Below, one piece after another: positions 6,823 through 15,717 of a stretch of DNA of 43,286 nt (position 1 is the stretch's first letter; every line of letters begins with the position of its first letter). The position numbers and the translations under genes were made by a program. Origin of the DNA: an uncultured Emticicia sp. (GTDB lineage: Bacteria > Bacteroidota > Bacteroidia > Cytophagales > Spirosomataceae); NCBI RefSeq assembly GCF_937903345.1, contig NZ_CALCZQ010000064.1, positions 1-43,286 of the forward strand. Direction: 5' to 3'. The notes under the pieces are model-generated. The model had not been told where the DNA came from and did no database searches. It was given only the letters and a program-made list of their open reading frames with translations.

Positions 6823-9465
6823 TTAAACCAGCTTCACTAAATCATTGAGTTTTAATAAGGCTTCGATTGGTGAAAGTGTATTTACGTCAATTGCTTTTAA
6901 TTTCGCTTTCAATTCTTCAATTTTTGGGTCTGCTGGCTCAAAAAAACTTAGTTGAAAATTATTTTTAGGAATATCTGTTCGGGGAGCTTCTCTGATTCTC
7001 TCCTTGTTATCTTCTTTTATATGGTCTTTTTCGAGGTGATGTAATATTTCATTCGCTCGAAGCACAACCGACTGCGGCATACCCGCAATTTGTGCCACAT
7101 GAATACCGAAGCTATGTTCACTACCACCTTCTTTGAGTTTACGTAAAAATACGACTTTATTATCAAGTTCCTTTACCGAAACATTGAAGTTTTTGATGCG
7201 ACTAAAATCTTCGGCCAATTGATTGAGTTCGTGATAATGTGTTGCGAAGAGTGTATAAGGCTTGCATTTGGGGTGATTATGCAAATATTCTGCGATACTC
7301 CAAGCGATACTTACTCCATCGTAAGTACTTGTTCCTCGCCCGATTTCGTCCATGATTATTAAACTTCTATCGCTCAAATTATTCAAAATTGAAGCGGTTT
7401 CGGTCATTTCCACCATGAAAGTTGACTCGCCACGAGAAAGGTTATCGCTCGCTCCTACCCTTGTAAAAATTTTATCTACAATGCCCAGTTCGGCACTTTC
7501 GGCTGGCACAAAACACCCAACTTGTGCCAAAAGTGAAATCAAGGCTGTTTGACGAAGAAAGGCTGATTTACCAGCCATATTTGGGCCAGTGATAATAATG
7601 ATTTGCTGGGTTTGATCATCCAAAAACAAGTCGTTCGGAATAAAGGCTTCGCCCAAAGGAAGCTGTTGCTCAATAACAGCATGACGACCTTCCTTAATAT
7701 TAAGAACCTTACTATCAGACACTTGCGGCTTACAATAATTATTTTTCTTCGCTACTTTAGCAAATGAAGAAAGTGCATCAAGAATAGAAATTACACGAGC
7801 ATTTTGCTGAATTTGTGCCACAAACTCATTAGCTGTAAGCACCAATTCATTGAAGATTCGGTACTCAATTTCAAAAATTTTCGATTCTGCCGTCAGGATT
7901 TTTTCTTCGTAAATTTTTAGTTCTTCCGTTATATATCGCTCGGCATTGACAAGTGTTTGTTTACGAATCCATTCCGGTGGCACTTTATTTTTGTGCGAAT
8001 TTGAAACTTCTAAGTAATAACCAAAAACTTTATTGTAAGAAATCTTCAATGAAGGAATGGCTGTACGAGCTGATTCTCGATTTTGAATTTCAATCAAGAA
8101 ATCTTTTCCCGAAAAGGCAATTTTATGCAGTTCATCTAAATCGGTATCAACCCCAGATTTTATCATGTTGCCTTGATTCATTACAACGGGTGCGTCATCA
8201 CGTAATTCCTTTTCTATTTTATCAATTAAATACTGACAGTCAGTTAATTGAGTGATATATTTTTGTAAAACAGAAAACTGCTTGCCACCCAAATCCAATT
8301 GTTTTTTGATTGGTTCGATTTGTAGTAAAGCTCTTTTCAATTGCACGAGTTCACGAGGATTGATCCGACGAACTGCAACTTTTGAAATCAATCTCTCTAA
8401 ATCACCTATTGGCTTCAATAGAGAAACAAGTTGCTCAAGAATACCTTCATTTTTTACAAAAAACTCAACAGTATCGAGTCTTTCTTGAATTAACAAACGC
8501 TCTTTCAGCGGTAAAACTAACCATTTGCGGAGTAATCTCGCCCCCATTGGGGTAATGGTATGGTCAAGTATTTGAATCAATGGAATACCACCATCATGCT
8601 GGGCAAAAACCAATTCAAGATTTCGAATCGTGAATTTATCGAGCCAAACGTATTTGTCTTCGTCAAGGCGAGTGATCCGAGAAATATGCCCCATTTCATT
8701 ATGTTCGGTATCGGACAAATAACGCAAGATAACGCCCGCCGCAATGATTCCATCGGGCATTGTTTCTACACCAAAACCTTTCAAAGTGGCTACTTTGAAG
8801 TGATCAAGGAGTAAATTATAGCCAAAATCAAACTTATATGCCCAGTCTTCAAAGGTAAACTCATTAAATTTATCTCCGAAAAGCATATGAAACTCTTCCC
8901 TAAATTTTTTACAATAAAGCACTTCTGAAGGAGCAAAACTTTGCAATAATTTATCAATATACGCCGTGTTTCCTTCGGTGCTTAGAAACTCGCCAGTAGA
9001 AACGTCGAGAAACGAAATACCAAAATAATCTGGCTTAGAAAAATGGATGGAAGCCAAATAATTGTTTTGTTTGTGGTTTAAAACATTATCGTTAAACGAA
9101 ACCCCAGGCGTAACGAGCTCGGTAACACCACGACGAACAATTCCTTTGGCGGTTGAAGGGTCTTCAAGCTGGTCGCAGATGGCTACACGCTCACCTGCAC
9201 GAACCAATTTAGATAAATAGTTATCAAGCGAATGATGAGGAAAACCCGCCAGTTCTTCTTGAGCTCCACCATTATTTCGACGAGTCAGTACGATTCCGAG
9301 AATTTTTGAGGCACGAATGGCATCTTCGCCAAATGTTTCGTAAAAATCACCCACCCGAAACAACAACATTGCACCAGGGTATTTTGACTTTATTTGGTTA
9401 TATTGACGATTTAAAGGAGTTTCCTTGATTTGCTTTACTGATTCTTCTTTGGAAGGTCGGGCCAC
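6823..9465 (-). CDS. mutS: DNA mismatch repair protein MutS
   Basis: MutS recognises mismatches and small loops and starts repair with MutL. At 880 aa it is full length for the MutS1 group. Visible features: the mismatch-wedging Phe-X-Glu motif (F41, E43 in GDFYETFG), the connector and lever regions, Walker A GPNMAGKS at 627-634, Walker B MDEIGRG at 705-711, the conserved ATHYHEL at 741-747, and the C-terminal dimerisation helices. The start is GTG (complement of 9463-9465). No in-frame ATG lies just upstream, and the family N-terminus fits this start. A -7 box TAAATTTG lies at 9503-9510. The small gene at 6511-6780 follows closely. Confidence 0.97.
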   Translation of the reverse strand: MARPSKEESVKQIKETPLNRQYNQIKSKYPGAMLLFRVGDFYETFGEDAIRASKILGIVLTRRNNGGAQEELAGFPHHSLDNYLSKLVRAGERVAICDQLEDPSTAKGIVRRGVTELVTPGVSFNDNVLNHKQNNYLASIHFSKPDYFGISFLDVSTGEFLSTEGNTAYIDKLLQSFAPSEVLYCKKFREEFHMLFGDKFNEFTFEDWAYKFDFGYNLLLDHFKVATLKGFGVETMPDGIIAAGVILRYLSDTEHNEMGHISRITRLDEDKYVWLDKFTIRNLELVFAQHDGGIPLIQILDHTITPMGARLLRKWLVLPLKERLLIQERLDTVEFFVKNEGILEQLVSLLKPIGDLERLISKVAVRRINPRELVQLKRALLQIEPIKKQLDLGGKQFSVLQKYITQLTDCQYLIDKIEKELRDDAPVVMNQGNMIKSGVDTDLDELHKIAFSGKDFLIEIQNRESARTAIPSLKISYNKVFGYYLEVSNSHKNKVPPEWIRKQTLVNAERYITEELKIYEEKILTAESKIFEIEYRIFNELVLTANEFVAQIQQNARVISILDALSSFAKVAKKNNYCKPQVSDSKVLNIKEGRHAVIEQQLPLGEAFIPNDLFLDDQTQQIIIITGPNMAGKSAFLRQTALISLLAQVGCFVPAESAELGIVDKIFTRVGASDNLSRGESTFMVEMTETASILNNLSDRSLIIMDEIGRGTSTYDGVSIAWSIAEYLHNHPKCKPYTLFATHYHELNQLAEDFSRIKNFNVSVKELDNKVVFLRKLKEGGSEHSFGIHVAQIAGMPQSVVLRANEILHHLEKDHIKEDNKERIREAPRTDIPKNNFQLSFFEPADPKIEELKAKLKAIDVNTLSPIEALLKLNDLVKLV

Positions 9466-9502
9466 GATTTGATACTTGCTTTTATGAATGTTAATTTTAG
9501 CC

Positions 9503-9510
9503 CAAATTTA
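9503..9510 (-). promoter_or_regulatory. Candidate mutS -7 box
   Basis: On the minus strand this reads TAAATTTG, an exact TAnnTTTG match 38 bp before the mutS GTG. No TTG stands at the expected distance, so only the -7 part is supported. Confidence 0.35.
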
Positions 9511-9607
9511 GGAGAAAAAAGGGGATTTTGTGAGAATTTAAAAAAAGATAAAAAGATTTTTTGTTTATGATTTAATTTTTCGTGTATATCTTAAAAACTG
9601 AATAATC

Positions 9608-10099
9608 ATGGAATTATTGGTCGAAATAGAAGTAGAAAACGGAACGCCGCCCGAAAAAATAGCTGATGATGAAAAAGAACGAGGAAAACCTATGCCTTCA
9701 CTTCTTCATGATGAGATACAGTTTATTTAGTTTTTAATTTAAAAACTGCTTATCCAAATCAATATCGCTTTGCCAAAGAAGTAACTTTAAATACTCAACC
9801 GCTGGGAAATACCCCCTATTTGATAGTTTATACTGAACAAGCACTTGCTTTCAAAAATAACCCTTCAAGACCTGAGGATCCCCCTTTGCTCATGATAGAA
9901 ATTCAGTCCGCATCACAATATAGAAAAGCTCGAACCTTACTTCGATTTTGGCGTAAAATCTCGCTGGATTGTGATTCTAACTTTACAAGCGATTTTAGTT
10001 TATGATAGTCCAACCCACTATGAGCTTTATAACGTAGACGAAATACTGAAAGATAAAACCCTAAATATTGAGATTGATTTGAAGAAAGTATTTGAGTAA
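9608..10099 (+). pseudogene. Decayed Uma2-family (DUF820) endonuclease-like gene
   Basis: Three consecutive fragments in alternating frames read as one Uma2-type protein. The first is ATG 9608 to TAG 9728-9730: MELLVEIEVENGTPPEKIAD ending LLHDEIQFI. The second is a frame from about 9730 to 9915 containing KTAYPNQYRFAKEVTLNTQP and EDPPLLMIEIQSASQ. The third is a frame from about 9929 containing YFDFGVKSRWIVILTLQ and ending with TAA at 10097-10099. The P-L-hydrophobic-I-E-I-QSAS segment and the Y-F-x-x-G-V-x-x-x-W-I-V segment are typical of the family, whose nuclease-like fold is usually of unknown role and which is often amplified in cyanobacteria and Cytophagales. At least two frameshifts separate the parts, so it should not make a normal product. 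Confidence 0.8.
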
Positions 10100-10174
10100 A
10101 ATATATTTACCAAAAAATATGTGGTTATATTTTTAATCAATAATCAAAATAAAACAGCTTTTATATTTACCCTT

Positions 10175-12619
10175 TTACAACTTCACCCGACTTTTCTCAC
10201 TTTCTGAGCCGCCCGATTGGCGTGCGTTGAGGGTTTTACCTTTGCTGAATCGGTAAGCAAATGAGAACGTCACGACTCGGCTATCAAGATAACTTAGCCA
10301 ATTTGCTTTGGCATTGGCAATATTTCTAATGTCTCCGCCAGGTTGATTGGTATAGAAAATATCGGAAACATTTATACGAAATGTGCCTTTGTCTTTCAAG
10401 ATTTTCTGCGAAATCCCTGCTCGCATCGACCAAACTGGAATCGTCAGAAACTGCCCAGCCAACACTCTTGTTTGGTAATTTCCTGCCAACTCGGCCGATA
10501 AATTCTTATTGATTTTGAATTGATTGGTTGGGCCAACGTACCAATAAAATCTACTTTCATCGAGGGTTTGGCCGTAAACTTTGGTGTTATAGCCTTGATT
10601 TTTTAGTTCGGTGTAAAGTTGGAGTGTCCACCATTTATTGATAGTAAAATTGCCATTTACCGAAATGCCGTAAGAGGTAAATTCTCCAAAATTCCCTGGG
10701 CGACTGTAATAAATTGTACCTCGCTGTTCGTTGGTTTCAAAGATGAGGTTTTTTGAAATACTGTATTCCAACGAAGTTGTCAGGAAATTTTTGTAAATGT
10801 GCGAAACCTCGAAATTATAAGAATAAGTTGGTTGCAAAAATGGATTTCCACCGTAATAGGTATATCTATCAAGCGGATAAGTAAATGGGTTTAGGTCTTG
10901 ATAATTCGGACGGTCGATTCTACGTCCAGCCGAAAAACTGAGTTGGTGCGTTTGTGTGCTATCTAATTGATATTGCAAATAAAACGTGGGAAACAAACTA
11001 TTATAAGCCCTCTTAAAAGTTGAATCATTGGTCATTTTATTGCCCAGTTGATTGCCTTTGATACTTGTATTTTCATAGCGTAAACCCGCTTGTAGCGATA
11101 ATCTTTTCCAATTTTTTGAATAATTTACATAAGCTGCATTGATATTTTCATTGTATTTGAAACGATTAGAAAACTCATAGTTTGGAATTTCTTGACTATT
11201 AATTATATCAAAAAAATCGGCAGTGTTATCGGTTTTGATGAAACTTGTCTTTATTCCAGTTTCAAGTTTTGCTCCAACTTTTAGCGGATTTGCATAATCA
11301 ATTTTGGCAGTTTTGATATTGATTTCGGAAGGAAGCGATGAGCCTAAAATGGTTTGTCCAATCTGCAATAGTTCGGGAGTAAAAATGGTATTGGTGAGTT
11401 GTTGGTTTTGGGTTGAGCTATATTGAATCACATCGAAATTTGAGGTTAATTCTTTTCCCAAAGAATCAACTTTGAGAGCGTAGTTTAAATTTACACTTCC
11501 ATTTTTCCATTTTCTATCGTTGGGGGTACTCGCTTCAATGATGCTCATAACTTGGTTATTTTGGTTCAAAATCTGTGCTTTGTTGGTGGTAGGCACAAAA
11601 GTTGGATTATAAAAACCATTCAGTACAAGACCCAAGGTAGATTTTTTCGATAGATAATAATCAAAACCCAATTTGAGATTATTGCTCCCCAATTGGCGTT
11701 TGATATAAGAATTTTGACTAAAAGCTGAAGAATATGCACCTTCGGGTGTATAATAAAGGCGATTGATGGTCAAATCTTGATACGTATTGTTTTGATTGAC
11801 GCTGGCATTGGTAAAGAAATTGAACTTGTTGATGCGGTAATTGAAATTGACACTATTGTTGGTTCGAGCATAACGCCCTTGTCCATAACCCAAATTAATT
11901 CCGCCATTCAAACCTTTCACTTGGTTCTTTTTTAGCTTGATATTTATCACCCCTGCATTTCCTGCGGCATCATATTTTGCAGGCGGATTAGTCATGATTT
12001 CGATGCTTTCAACGGAGCCCGCGGGTAACGAACGCAAATAACCAGCCAAATCAGCAGTTGCTAAATAAGTAGGTTTATCATCCACAAAAACTACTACACC
12101 TGGCTTTCCTTTGAGCGTAATCAGGCCATTTACATCGACCTGTACACCAGGGGCTTTTTCTAAGATTTCAAGTGAAGTTGCACCAGCGTTTCCAATCAAA
12201 GCATCGGGATTTATTACGACTCGGTCAATCTTTTTTTCTACAAACGATTTCTTAGCTTTTACAGTCACTTCTTGTAAGTTTTTAGCAATTTCGGTAAGTG
12301 AAATAACTCCTAAATCATGATTAGAATTGGAGGCAGATAAAATAATATTTTCGGCCACGTATTGTTGAAAACCTATATATGAAACCGTGATTATGCAGGT
12401 ATCCTGTTTTATTTTCTCGAACTCAAATTTACCAGCAGCGTCGGTAAAAGTTGATTTGATAAGTTTATTAGTTCTATCTTTAGAAAGAATGACCGTTGCC
12501 CCGACAATTGGTTCTTTTTTTTCATTCTGTACTTGACCATTCACTTTTTCAATCGACTGACTATAAGACAGTTGTGTAGTCAATAAAAGTAAAATTATAA
12601 TGTAATAGCTTTTTATCAT
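10175..12619 (-). CDS. Outer membrane beta-barrel family protein (TonB-receptor-like)
   Basis: An 814-aa protein with a Sec signal peptide (hydrophobic run ending LSYSQS, about residues 1-21). A CarboxypepD_reg-like domain follows (about 25-110; GATVILSKD, then YIGFQQY). Next comes a plug-like region (about 115-230; SLEILEKAPGVQVD, VVVFVDDKP, YDAAGNAGVINIKLKK). The rest is a long barrel rich in alternating aromatic strands, with FSAGRRIDRPNYQDLNPF. This is the OMP_b-brl_3 type found in Bacteroidota. It is related to TonB-dependent receptors, but I see no TonB box near the N-terminus and no SusD partner nearby, so it is not a classic glycan-uptake pair. Substrate unknown. It stands alone on its strand, with an unremarkable 457-bp upstream gap. 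Confidence 0.9.
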   Translation of the reverse strand: MIKSYYIIILLLLTTQLSYSQSIEKVNGQVQNEKKEPIVGATVILSKDRTNKLIKSTFTDAAGKFEFEKIKQDTCIITVSYIGFQQYVAENIILSASNSNHDLGVISLTEIAKNLQEVTVKAKKSFVEKKIDRVVINPDALIGNAGATSLEILEKAPGVQVDVNGLITLKGKPGVVVFVDDKPTYLATADLAGYLRSLPAGSVESIEIMTNPPAKYDAAGNAGVINIKLKKNQVKGLNGGINLGYGQGRYARTNNSVNFNYRINKFNFFTNASVNQNNTYQDLTINRLYYTPEGAYSSAFSQNSYIKRQLGSNNLKLGFDYYLSKKSTLGLVLNGFYNPTFVPTTNKAQILNQNNQVMSIIEASTPNDRKWKNGSVNLNYALKVDSLGKELTSNFDVIQYSSTQNQQLTNTIFTPELLQIGQTILGSSLPSEINIKTAKIDYANPLKVGAKLETGIKTSFIKTDNTADFFDIINSQEIPNYEFSNRFKYNENINAAYVNYSKNWKRLSLQAGLRYENTSIKGNQLGNKMTNDSTFKRAYNSLFPTFYLQYQLDSTQTHQLSFSAGRRIDRPNYQDLNPFTYPLDRYTYYGGNPFLQPTYSYNFEVSHIYKNFLTTSLEYSISKNLIFETNEQRGTIYYSRPGNFGEFTSYGISVNGNFTINKWWTLQLYTELKNQGYNTKVYGQTLDESRFYWYVGPTNQFKINKNLSAELAGNYQTRVLAGQFLTIPVWSMRAGISQKILKDKGTFRINVSDIFYTNQPGGDIRNIANAKANWLSYLDSRVVTFSFAYRFSKGKTLNARQSGGSESEKSRVKL

Positions 12620-13023
12620 TAATCTGGTTTTTGGTTTATTCAGCTGTTTGTGTTGCTTATTTAGTGGATTTTAAAAGTCAGGCAATTCTCAATTGAAACG
12701 CTCGTCACAAAAACCGCCCCGCTATTAAGTCATATTTCTACAAATGATGATGCTCTTTCATGCACATATTTTATGGCATGAACTTTCTAATTCGTTTGTA
12801 AAAAGGACTCCTTTAGTGACGAAAATACGACGAAATTATTTTTTTTTAGGTCATTTATTTCTATGAATCGATAAAAACAAAATACTCAAATCAAATAATT
12901 TTACCAAAAAAATGTAATAGCTCGAAATAAAGGCGTTTTAGTTGAATGGTATATGAATAAATGATAAATGGTTCAGAAACTTTACGAAAGGGGTATGATT
13001 ATTCTTAAACAGACGTTTTGCAC

Positions 13024-13053
13024 TTGTTCTTGTCCGAAATTCTTATAATTTTG
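13024..13053 (+). promoter_or_regulatory. Promoter of the GMC dehydrogenase gene
   Basis: TTG (13024-13026), 19 bp, TAATTTTG (13046-13053): both Bacteroidota elements match exactly. Expected transcription start near 13060, about 17 bp before the ATG. The rest of the 12620-13076 gap shows no gene. Confidence 0.7.
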
Positions 13054-13076
13054 TTATTTATTCAACCAACAAAACT

Positions 13077-14792
13077 ATGAATTTTAACATTGATGCCGAT
13101 AAAAACATAACTTATGATGCAATCGTAGTCGGCTCAGGCATAAGTGGTGGATGGGCTGCCAAAGAATTATGCGATAATGGGCTAAAAACACTCGTTTTGG
13201 AGCGTGGTGGAATGGTAGAACATGTAAAAGATTATCCAACTTCGATGACTAATATTTGGGAGTTTGAACATCGACTACGAGATACAAAAGAAGATTTATT
13301 GAAAAACCCCATTGTCAATCGTTGCTACGCTTACTCAGAAGCCACACATCATTTTTTTGTCAAAGACGAACAGCACCCCTATATCCAAGAAAAACCTTTT
13401 GACTGGATTCGTGGATACCAAGTTGGAGGAAAATCTTTGCTTTGGGCAAGACAAACCCAACGTTGGAGTGAATACGAATTTGAAGCTCCTGCTCGTGATG
13501 GTTTTGCAGTAGATTGGCCAATCAGATATAAAGATATTGCTCCGTGGTATAGCCACGTTGAGCGTTTTGCAGGAATTTCAGGTAATAAAGACAATATCAA
13601 AAACTTACCCGATGGAGAGTTTTTGCCTGCTTGGGAGTTGAATTGTGTTGAAAAACACATTCAGTCGGCAGTGAAGAAAAATTATCAAGACCGCCAAGTG
13701 ATTATTGGGCGATGTGCTCATTTGACAAAACCCAACGAAATTCATCACCAACAAGGACGTGGGCAATGCCAAGCCCGAAGTTTGTGCGAACGTGGCTGTC
13801 CATTTGGTGGGTATTTTAGTTCAAATTCTGCAACTTTGCCGTGGGCTGCCAAAACTAAAAAACTGACGATTCGACCAAACTCAGTTGTTCATTCAATTAT
13901 ATATGATGAAAAACTCGGCAAAGCATCGGGCGTTCGAGTGATAGACACCATTACCAAAGAAAGCATTGAATATAAGGCTCGTATCATATTTGTAAATGCG
14001 GCCGCTCTCAACACCAATTTGATTTTATTAAATTCTACCTCGAATCGTTTCCCTAATGGTTTGGGAAATGACAGTGGCGTTTTGGGACAATATATTGCGT
14101 TCCACCAATATCGTGGTCAAGGTGGAGCAACTTTTGAGGGCTACAATGACCAATACTTCTACGGCCGCCGACCAACATCAGCTTTCATGGCATCGTTCAG
14201 AAACGTTGAAAAACAAGAAACCGATTTTCAGCGTGGTTATATGGTGGCATTTTCTGCAGGACGGGGTTCATGGCAAAGAGCCTCGCAACCTGAAGCTTTT
14301 GGGGCAGATTTGAAGGAAAGTCTTACCCATCCTAGCGACAATTGGGGCGTATATATTCAGATGCAAGGCGAGACAATCCCGAAAAAGGAGAACCATGTTA
14401 GATTAAGTAAGGACAAAACCGATGCTTGGGGAGTTCCGCAGTTGATAACTTCAATTGGGTATGACGAGAATGATATGAAAATGATGAAAGATTTTCACGT
14501 GCAAGCATCAGAAATGCTCGAAAAAGCTGGCTGTAAAAACATCAATATGTTTGACAGTAAACAAAACCCTGGGCTTGATATTCATGAAATGGGCGGTGTA
14601 AGAATGGGGAAAGACCCAAAAACATCACTTTTAAATGAATGGAATCAACTTCATTCTTGTAAAAACGTATTTGTTACCGATGGTGCTTGTATGACTTCTA
14701 TTGGAAATCAAAACCCATCTCTTACATTTATGGCTTTAACCGCTCGTGCGGCCAACTTTGCGGTGAATGAATTGAAAAAGAAGAATTTGTAA
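13077..14792 (+). CDS. GMC-family FAD oxidoreductase with a CX5CX3C cysteine set, sugar-dehydrogenase-like
   Basis: A 571-aa flavoprotein with an N-terminal FAD-binding Rossmann motif, VVGSGISGGWAAKEL (17-31) and ERGG (42-45). The C-terminal GMC domain has HEMGGVRMG (from 503) and NQNPSLTFMALTARAA, placing the likely catalytic pair at His503 and Asn546. Cysteines 231, 237 and 241 (CQARSLCERGC) show the CX5CX3C spacing that, as I recall, holds a 3Fe-4S cluster in bacterial FAD-dependent glucose dehydrogenase. This points to the glucose/glucoside-3-dehydrogenase branch with electron transfer beyond FAD. No signal peptide is seen. The small partner subunit and cytochrome usual for that branch are not adjacent. 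The epimerase gene follows after 79 bp but has its own promoter-like sequence. Substrate not determined. Confidence 0.88.
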   Translation: MNFNIDADKNITYDAIVVGSGISGGWAAKELCDNGLKTLVLERGGMVEHVKDYPTSMTNIWEFEHRLRDTKEDLLKNPIVNRCYAYSEATHHFFVKDEQHPYIQEKPFDWIRGYQVGGKSLLWARQTQRWSEYEFEAPARDGFAVDWPIRYKDIAPWYSHVERFAGISGNKDNIKNLPDGEFLPAWELNCVEKHIQSAVKKNYQDRQVIIGRCAHLTKPNEIHHQQGRGQCQARSLCERGCPFGGYFSSNSATLPWAAKTKKLTIRPNSVVHSIIYDEKLGKASGVRVIDTITKESIEYKARIIFVNAAALNTNLILLNSTSNRFPNGLGNDSGVLGQYIAFHQYRGQGGATFEGYNDQYFYGRRPTSAFMASFRNVEKQETDFQRGYMVAFSAGRGSWQRASQPEAFGADLKESLTHPSDNWGVYIQMQGETIPKKENHVRLSKDKTDAWGVPQLITSIGYDENDMKMMKDFHVQASEMLEKAGCKNINMFDSKQNPGLDIHEMGGVRMGKDPKTSLLNEWNQLHSCKNVFVTDGACMTSIGNQNPSLTFMALTARAANFAVNELKKKNL

Positions 14793-14827
14793 AGGTTTAG
14801 AATTAATCAAAAATGTCAATTCTCTTT

Positions 14828-14858
14828 TTGGTGAAAGAAAAGCAATATACTACTTTAG
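14828..14858 (+). promoter_or_regulatory. Candidate mce promoter
   Basis: TTG (14828-14830), 20 bp, TACTTTAG (14851-14858), one mismatch from the -7 consensus. The start would fall about 7 bp before the mce ATG, giving a very short leader. Confidence 0.4.
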
Positions 14859-14871
14859 CAAAAAACACAAT

Positions 14872-15273
14872 ATGCTAACAAACGTCGAACACATAGGTAT
14901 TGCAGTGAAGGATATTACTGCCTCAAATGAATTATTCACAAAACTCTTCAACGTGCCTCCTTATAAATCAGAAAGCATTGAAAGCGAAGGAGTTACGACC
15001 TCTTTTTTTCAAATAAACGCCAATAAAATTGAGTTACTCGAAGCTACAAATCCTGATAGTGCAATTGCTAAATTTATTGAGAAAAAAGGGGAAGGAATTC
15101 ATCATATTGCCTTTGAAGTGGATGATATTTTGGCCGAAATGAAACGTATGGAAGATGAAGGCTTCACGCTTTTAAATGCAGTTCCGAAGCGAGGTGCGGA
15201 TAATAAATTGGTGTGTTTCCTGCACCCAAAGGGCACCAATGGGGTTTTGATTGAACTTTGTCAAGAGTGCTGA
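14872..15273 (+). CDS. mce: Methylmalonyl-CoA epimerase
   Basis: It interconverts (R)- and (S)-methylmalonyl-CoA, linking propionyl-CoA and succinyl-CoA metabolism with methylmalonyl-CoA mutase. The 133-aa length and vicinal-oxygen-chelate layout fit the family. The metal-binding pattern is visible: VEHIGIAV with His7, GIHHIAFEV with His78 and, at the end, GVLIELCQE with the terminal Glu ligand. The internal PKRGADNKLVCFLHPK is typical. No mutase or propionyl-CoA carboxylase gene is adjacent, so the pathway partners are elsewhere. Start ATG. No terminator is evident directly behind. Confidence 0.95.
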   Translation: MLTNVEHIGIAVKDITASNELFTKLFNVPPYKSESIESEGVTTSFFQINANKIELLEATNPDSAIAKFIEKKGEGIHHIAFEVDDILAEMKRMEDEGFTLLNAVPKRGADNKLVCFLHPKGTNGVLIELCQEC

Positions 15274-15405
15274 ATTTAGAGTAATAAGTTCTGAATTGTT
15301 TTTTTTATTTAGAACTAATGTCGTCTTTCAAAACTCCATTTTTAACAATTGTGGAAAATGTATGAATGTCCCAACTTTGTTCAAAAGTTTAACATTAAAA
15401 CCATC

Positions 15406-15516
15406 TTAACCGGCAATGGATTCTTTTTCGAGAGCAACCTCACTAGCCGCCGTCAGCAAACTTGAAAGGGCTTCTTGATTCCCCCTCAGCTGCTTTTTCC
15501 GAAAGGAATTTTGTTT
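15406..15516 (-). other. Short coding-like debris, unidentified
   Basis: A minus-strand open stretch reads FRKKQLRGNQEALSSLL...KESIAG then stop. It is richer in G and C than its surroundings and looks coding, but has no start codon. It lies directly downstream of the AraC-like remnant. I do not recognise it. Besides these two stretches and the pheT terminator, the 15274-15717 gap shows nothing. Confidence 0.2.
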
Positions 15517-15527
15517 TTATTTAGTAT

Positions 15528-15656
15528 TTAACAATCACTAAATCCATAGTATTTGCTGTAATTACGACTTAAACGTTTAAAATAGCTGTTGAAATGGCCG
15601 ATATTACACACTTTTTCAATCACAAAATTGTTTAAGTTTTTATTGGGATTTAAAAT
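15528..15656 (-). pseudogene. Possible remnant of an AraC-type DNA-binding domain
   Basis: A minus-strand open stretch without a start codon reads LNNFVIEKVCNIGHFNSYFK, then RLSRNYSKYYGFSDC and stop. HFNxYFKRLS followed by a YY-F motif matches the last helix-turn-helix of AraC/XylS regulators (compare SxFNRxFKKxxGxxPxEYR). The part that should lie between the two helix-turn-helix motifs is missing. It is too short to work and has no upstream partner, so I take it as gene debris. Confidence 0.35.
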
Positions 15657-15676
15657 TTACTAAAAGATAAATAAAA

Positions 15677-15709
15677 AAGGAAGACTCTGTTTGAAATGAA
15701 GTCCTCCTT
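15677..15709 (-). terminator. pheT terminator
   Basis: On the minus strand AAGGAGGAC pairs with GTCTTCCTT (one mismatch), followed by a T-rich tail (A run 15673-15678 on the + strand). It starts 9 bp after the pheT stop. Confidence 0.8.
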
Positions 15710-15717
15710 AAATTCTA

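Noticed and set aside
5710..9465. A new repair-linked operon of mutS, the 89-aa protein and the lipoprotein
   Set aside because: The lipoprotein is separated by a paired hairpin, and the small protein has no link to repair visible in its sequence.
12620..13076. Regulatory RNA between the outer membrane protein and GMC genes
   Set aside because: Only the GMC promoter could be supported; no consistent stem or frame was seen.
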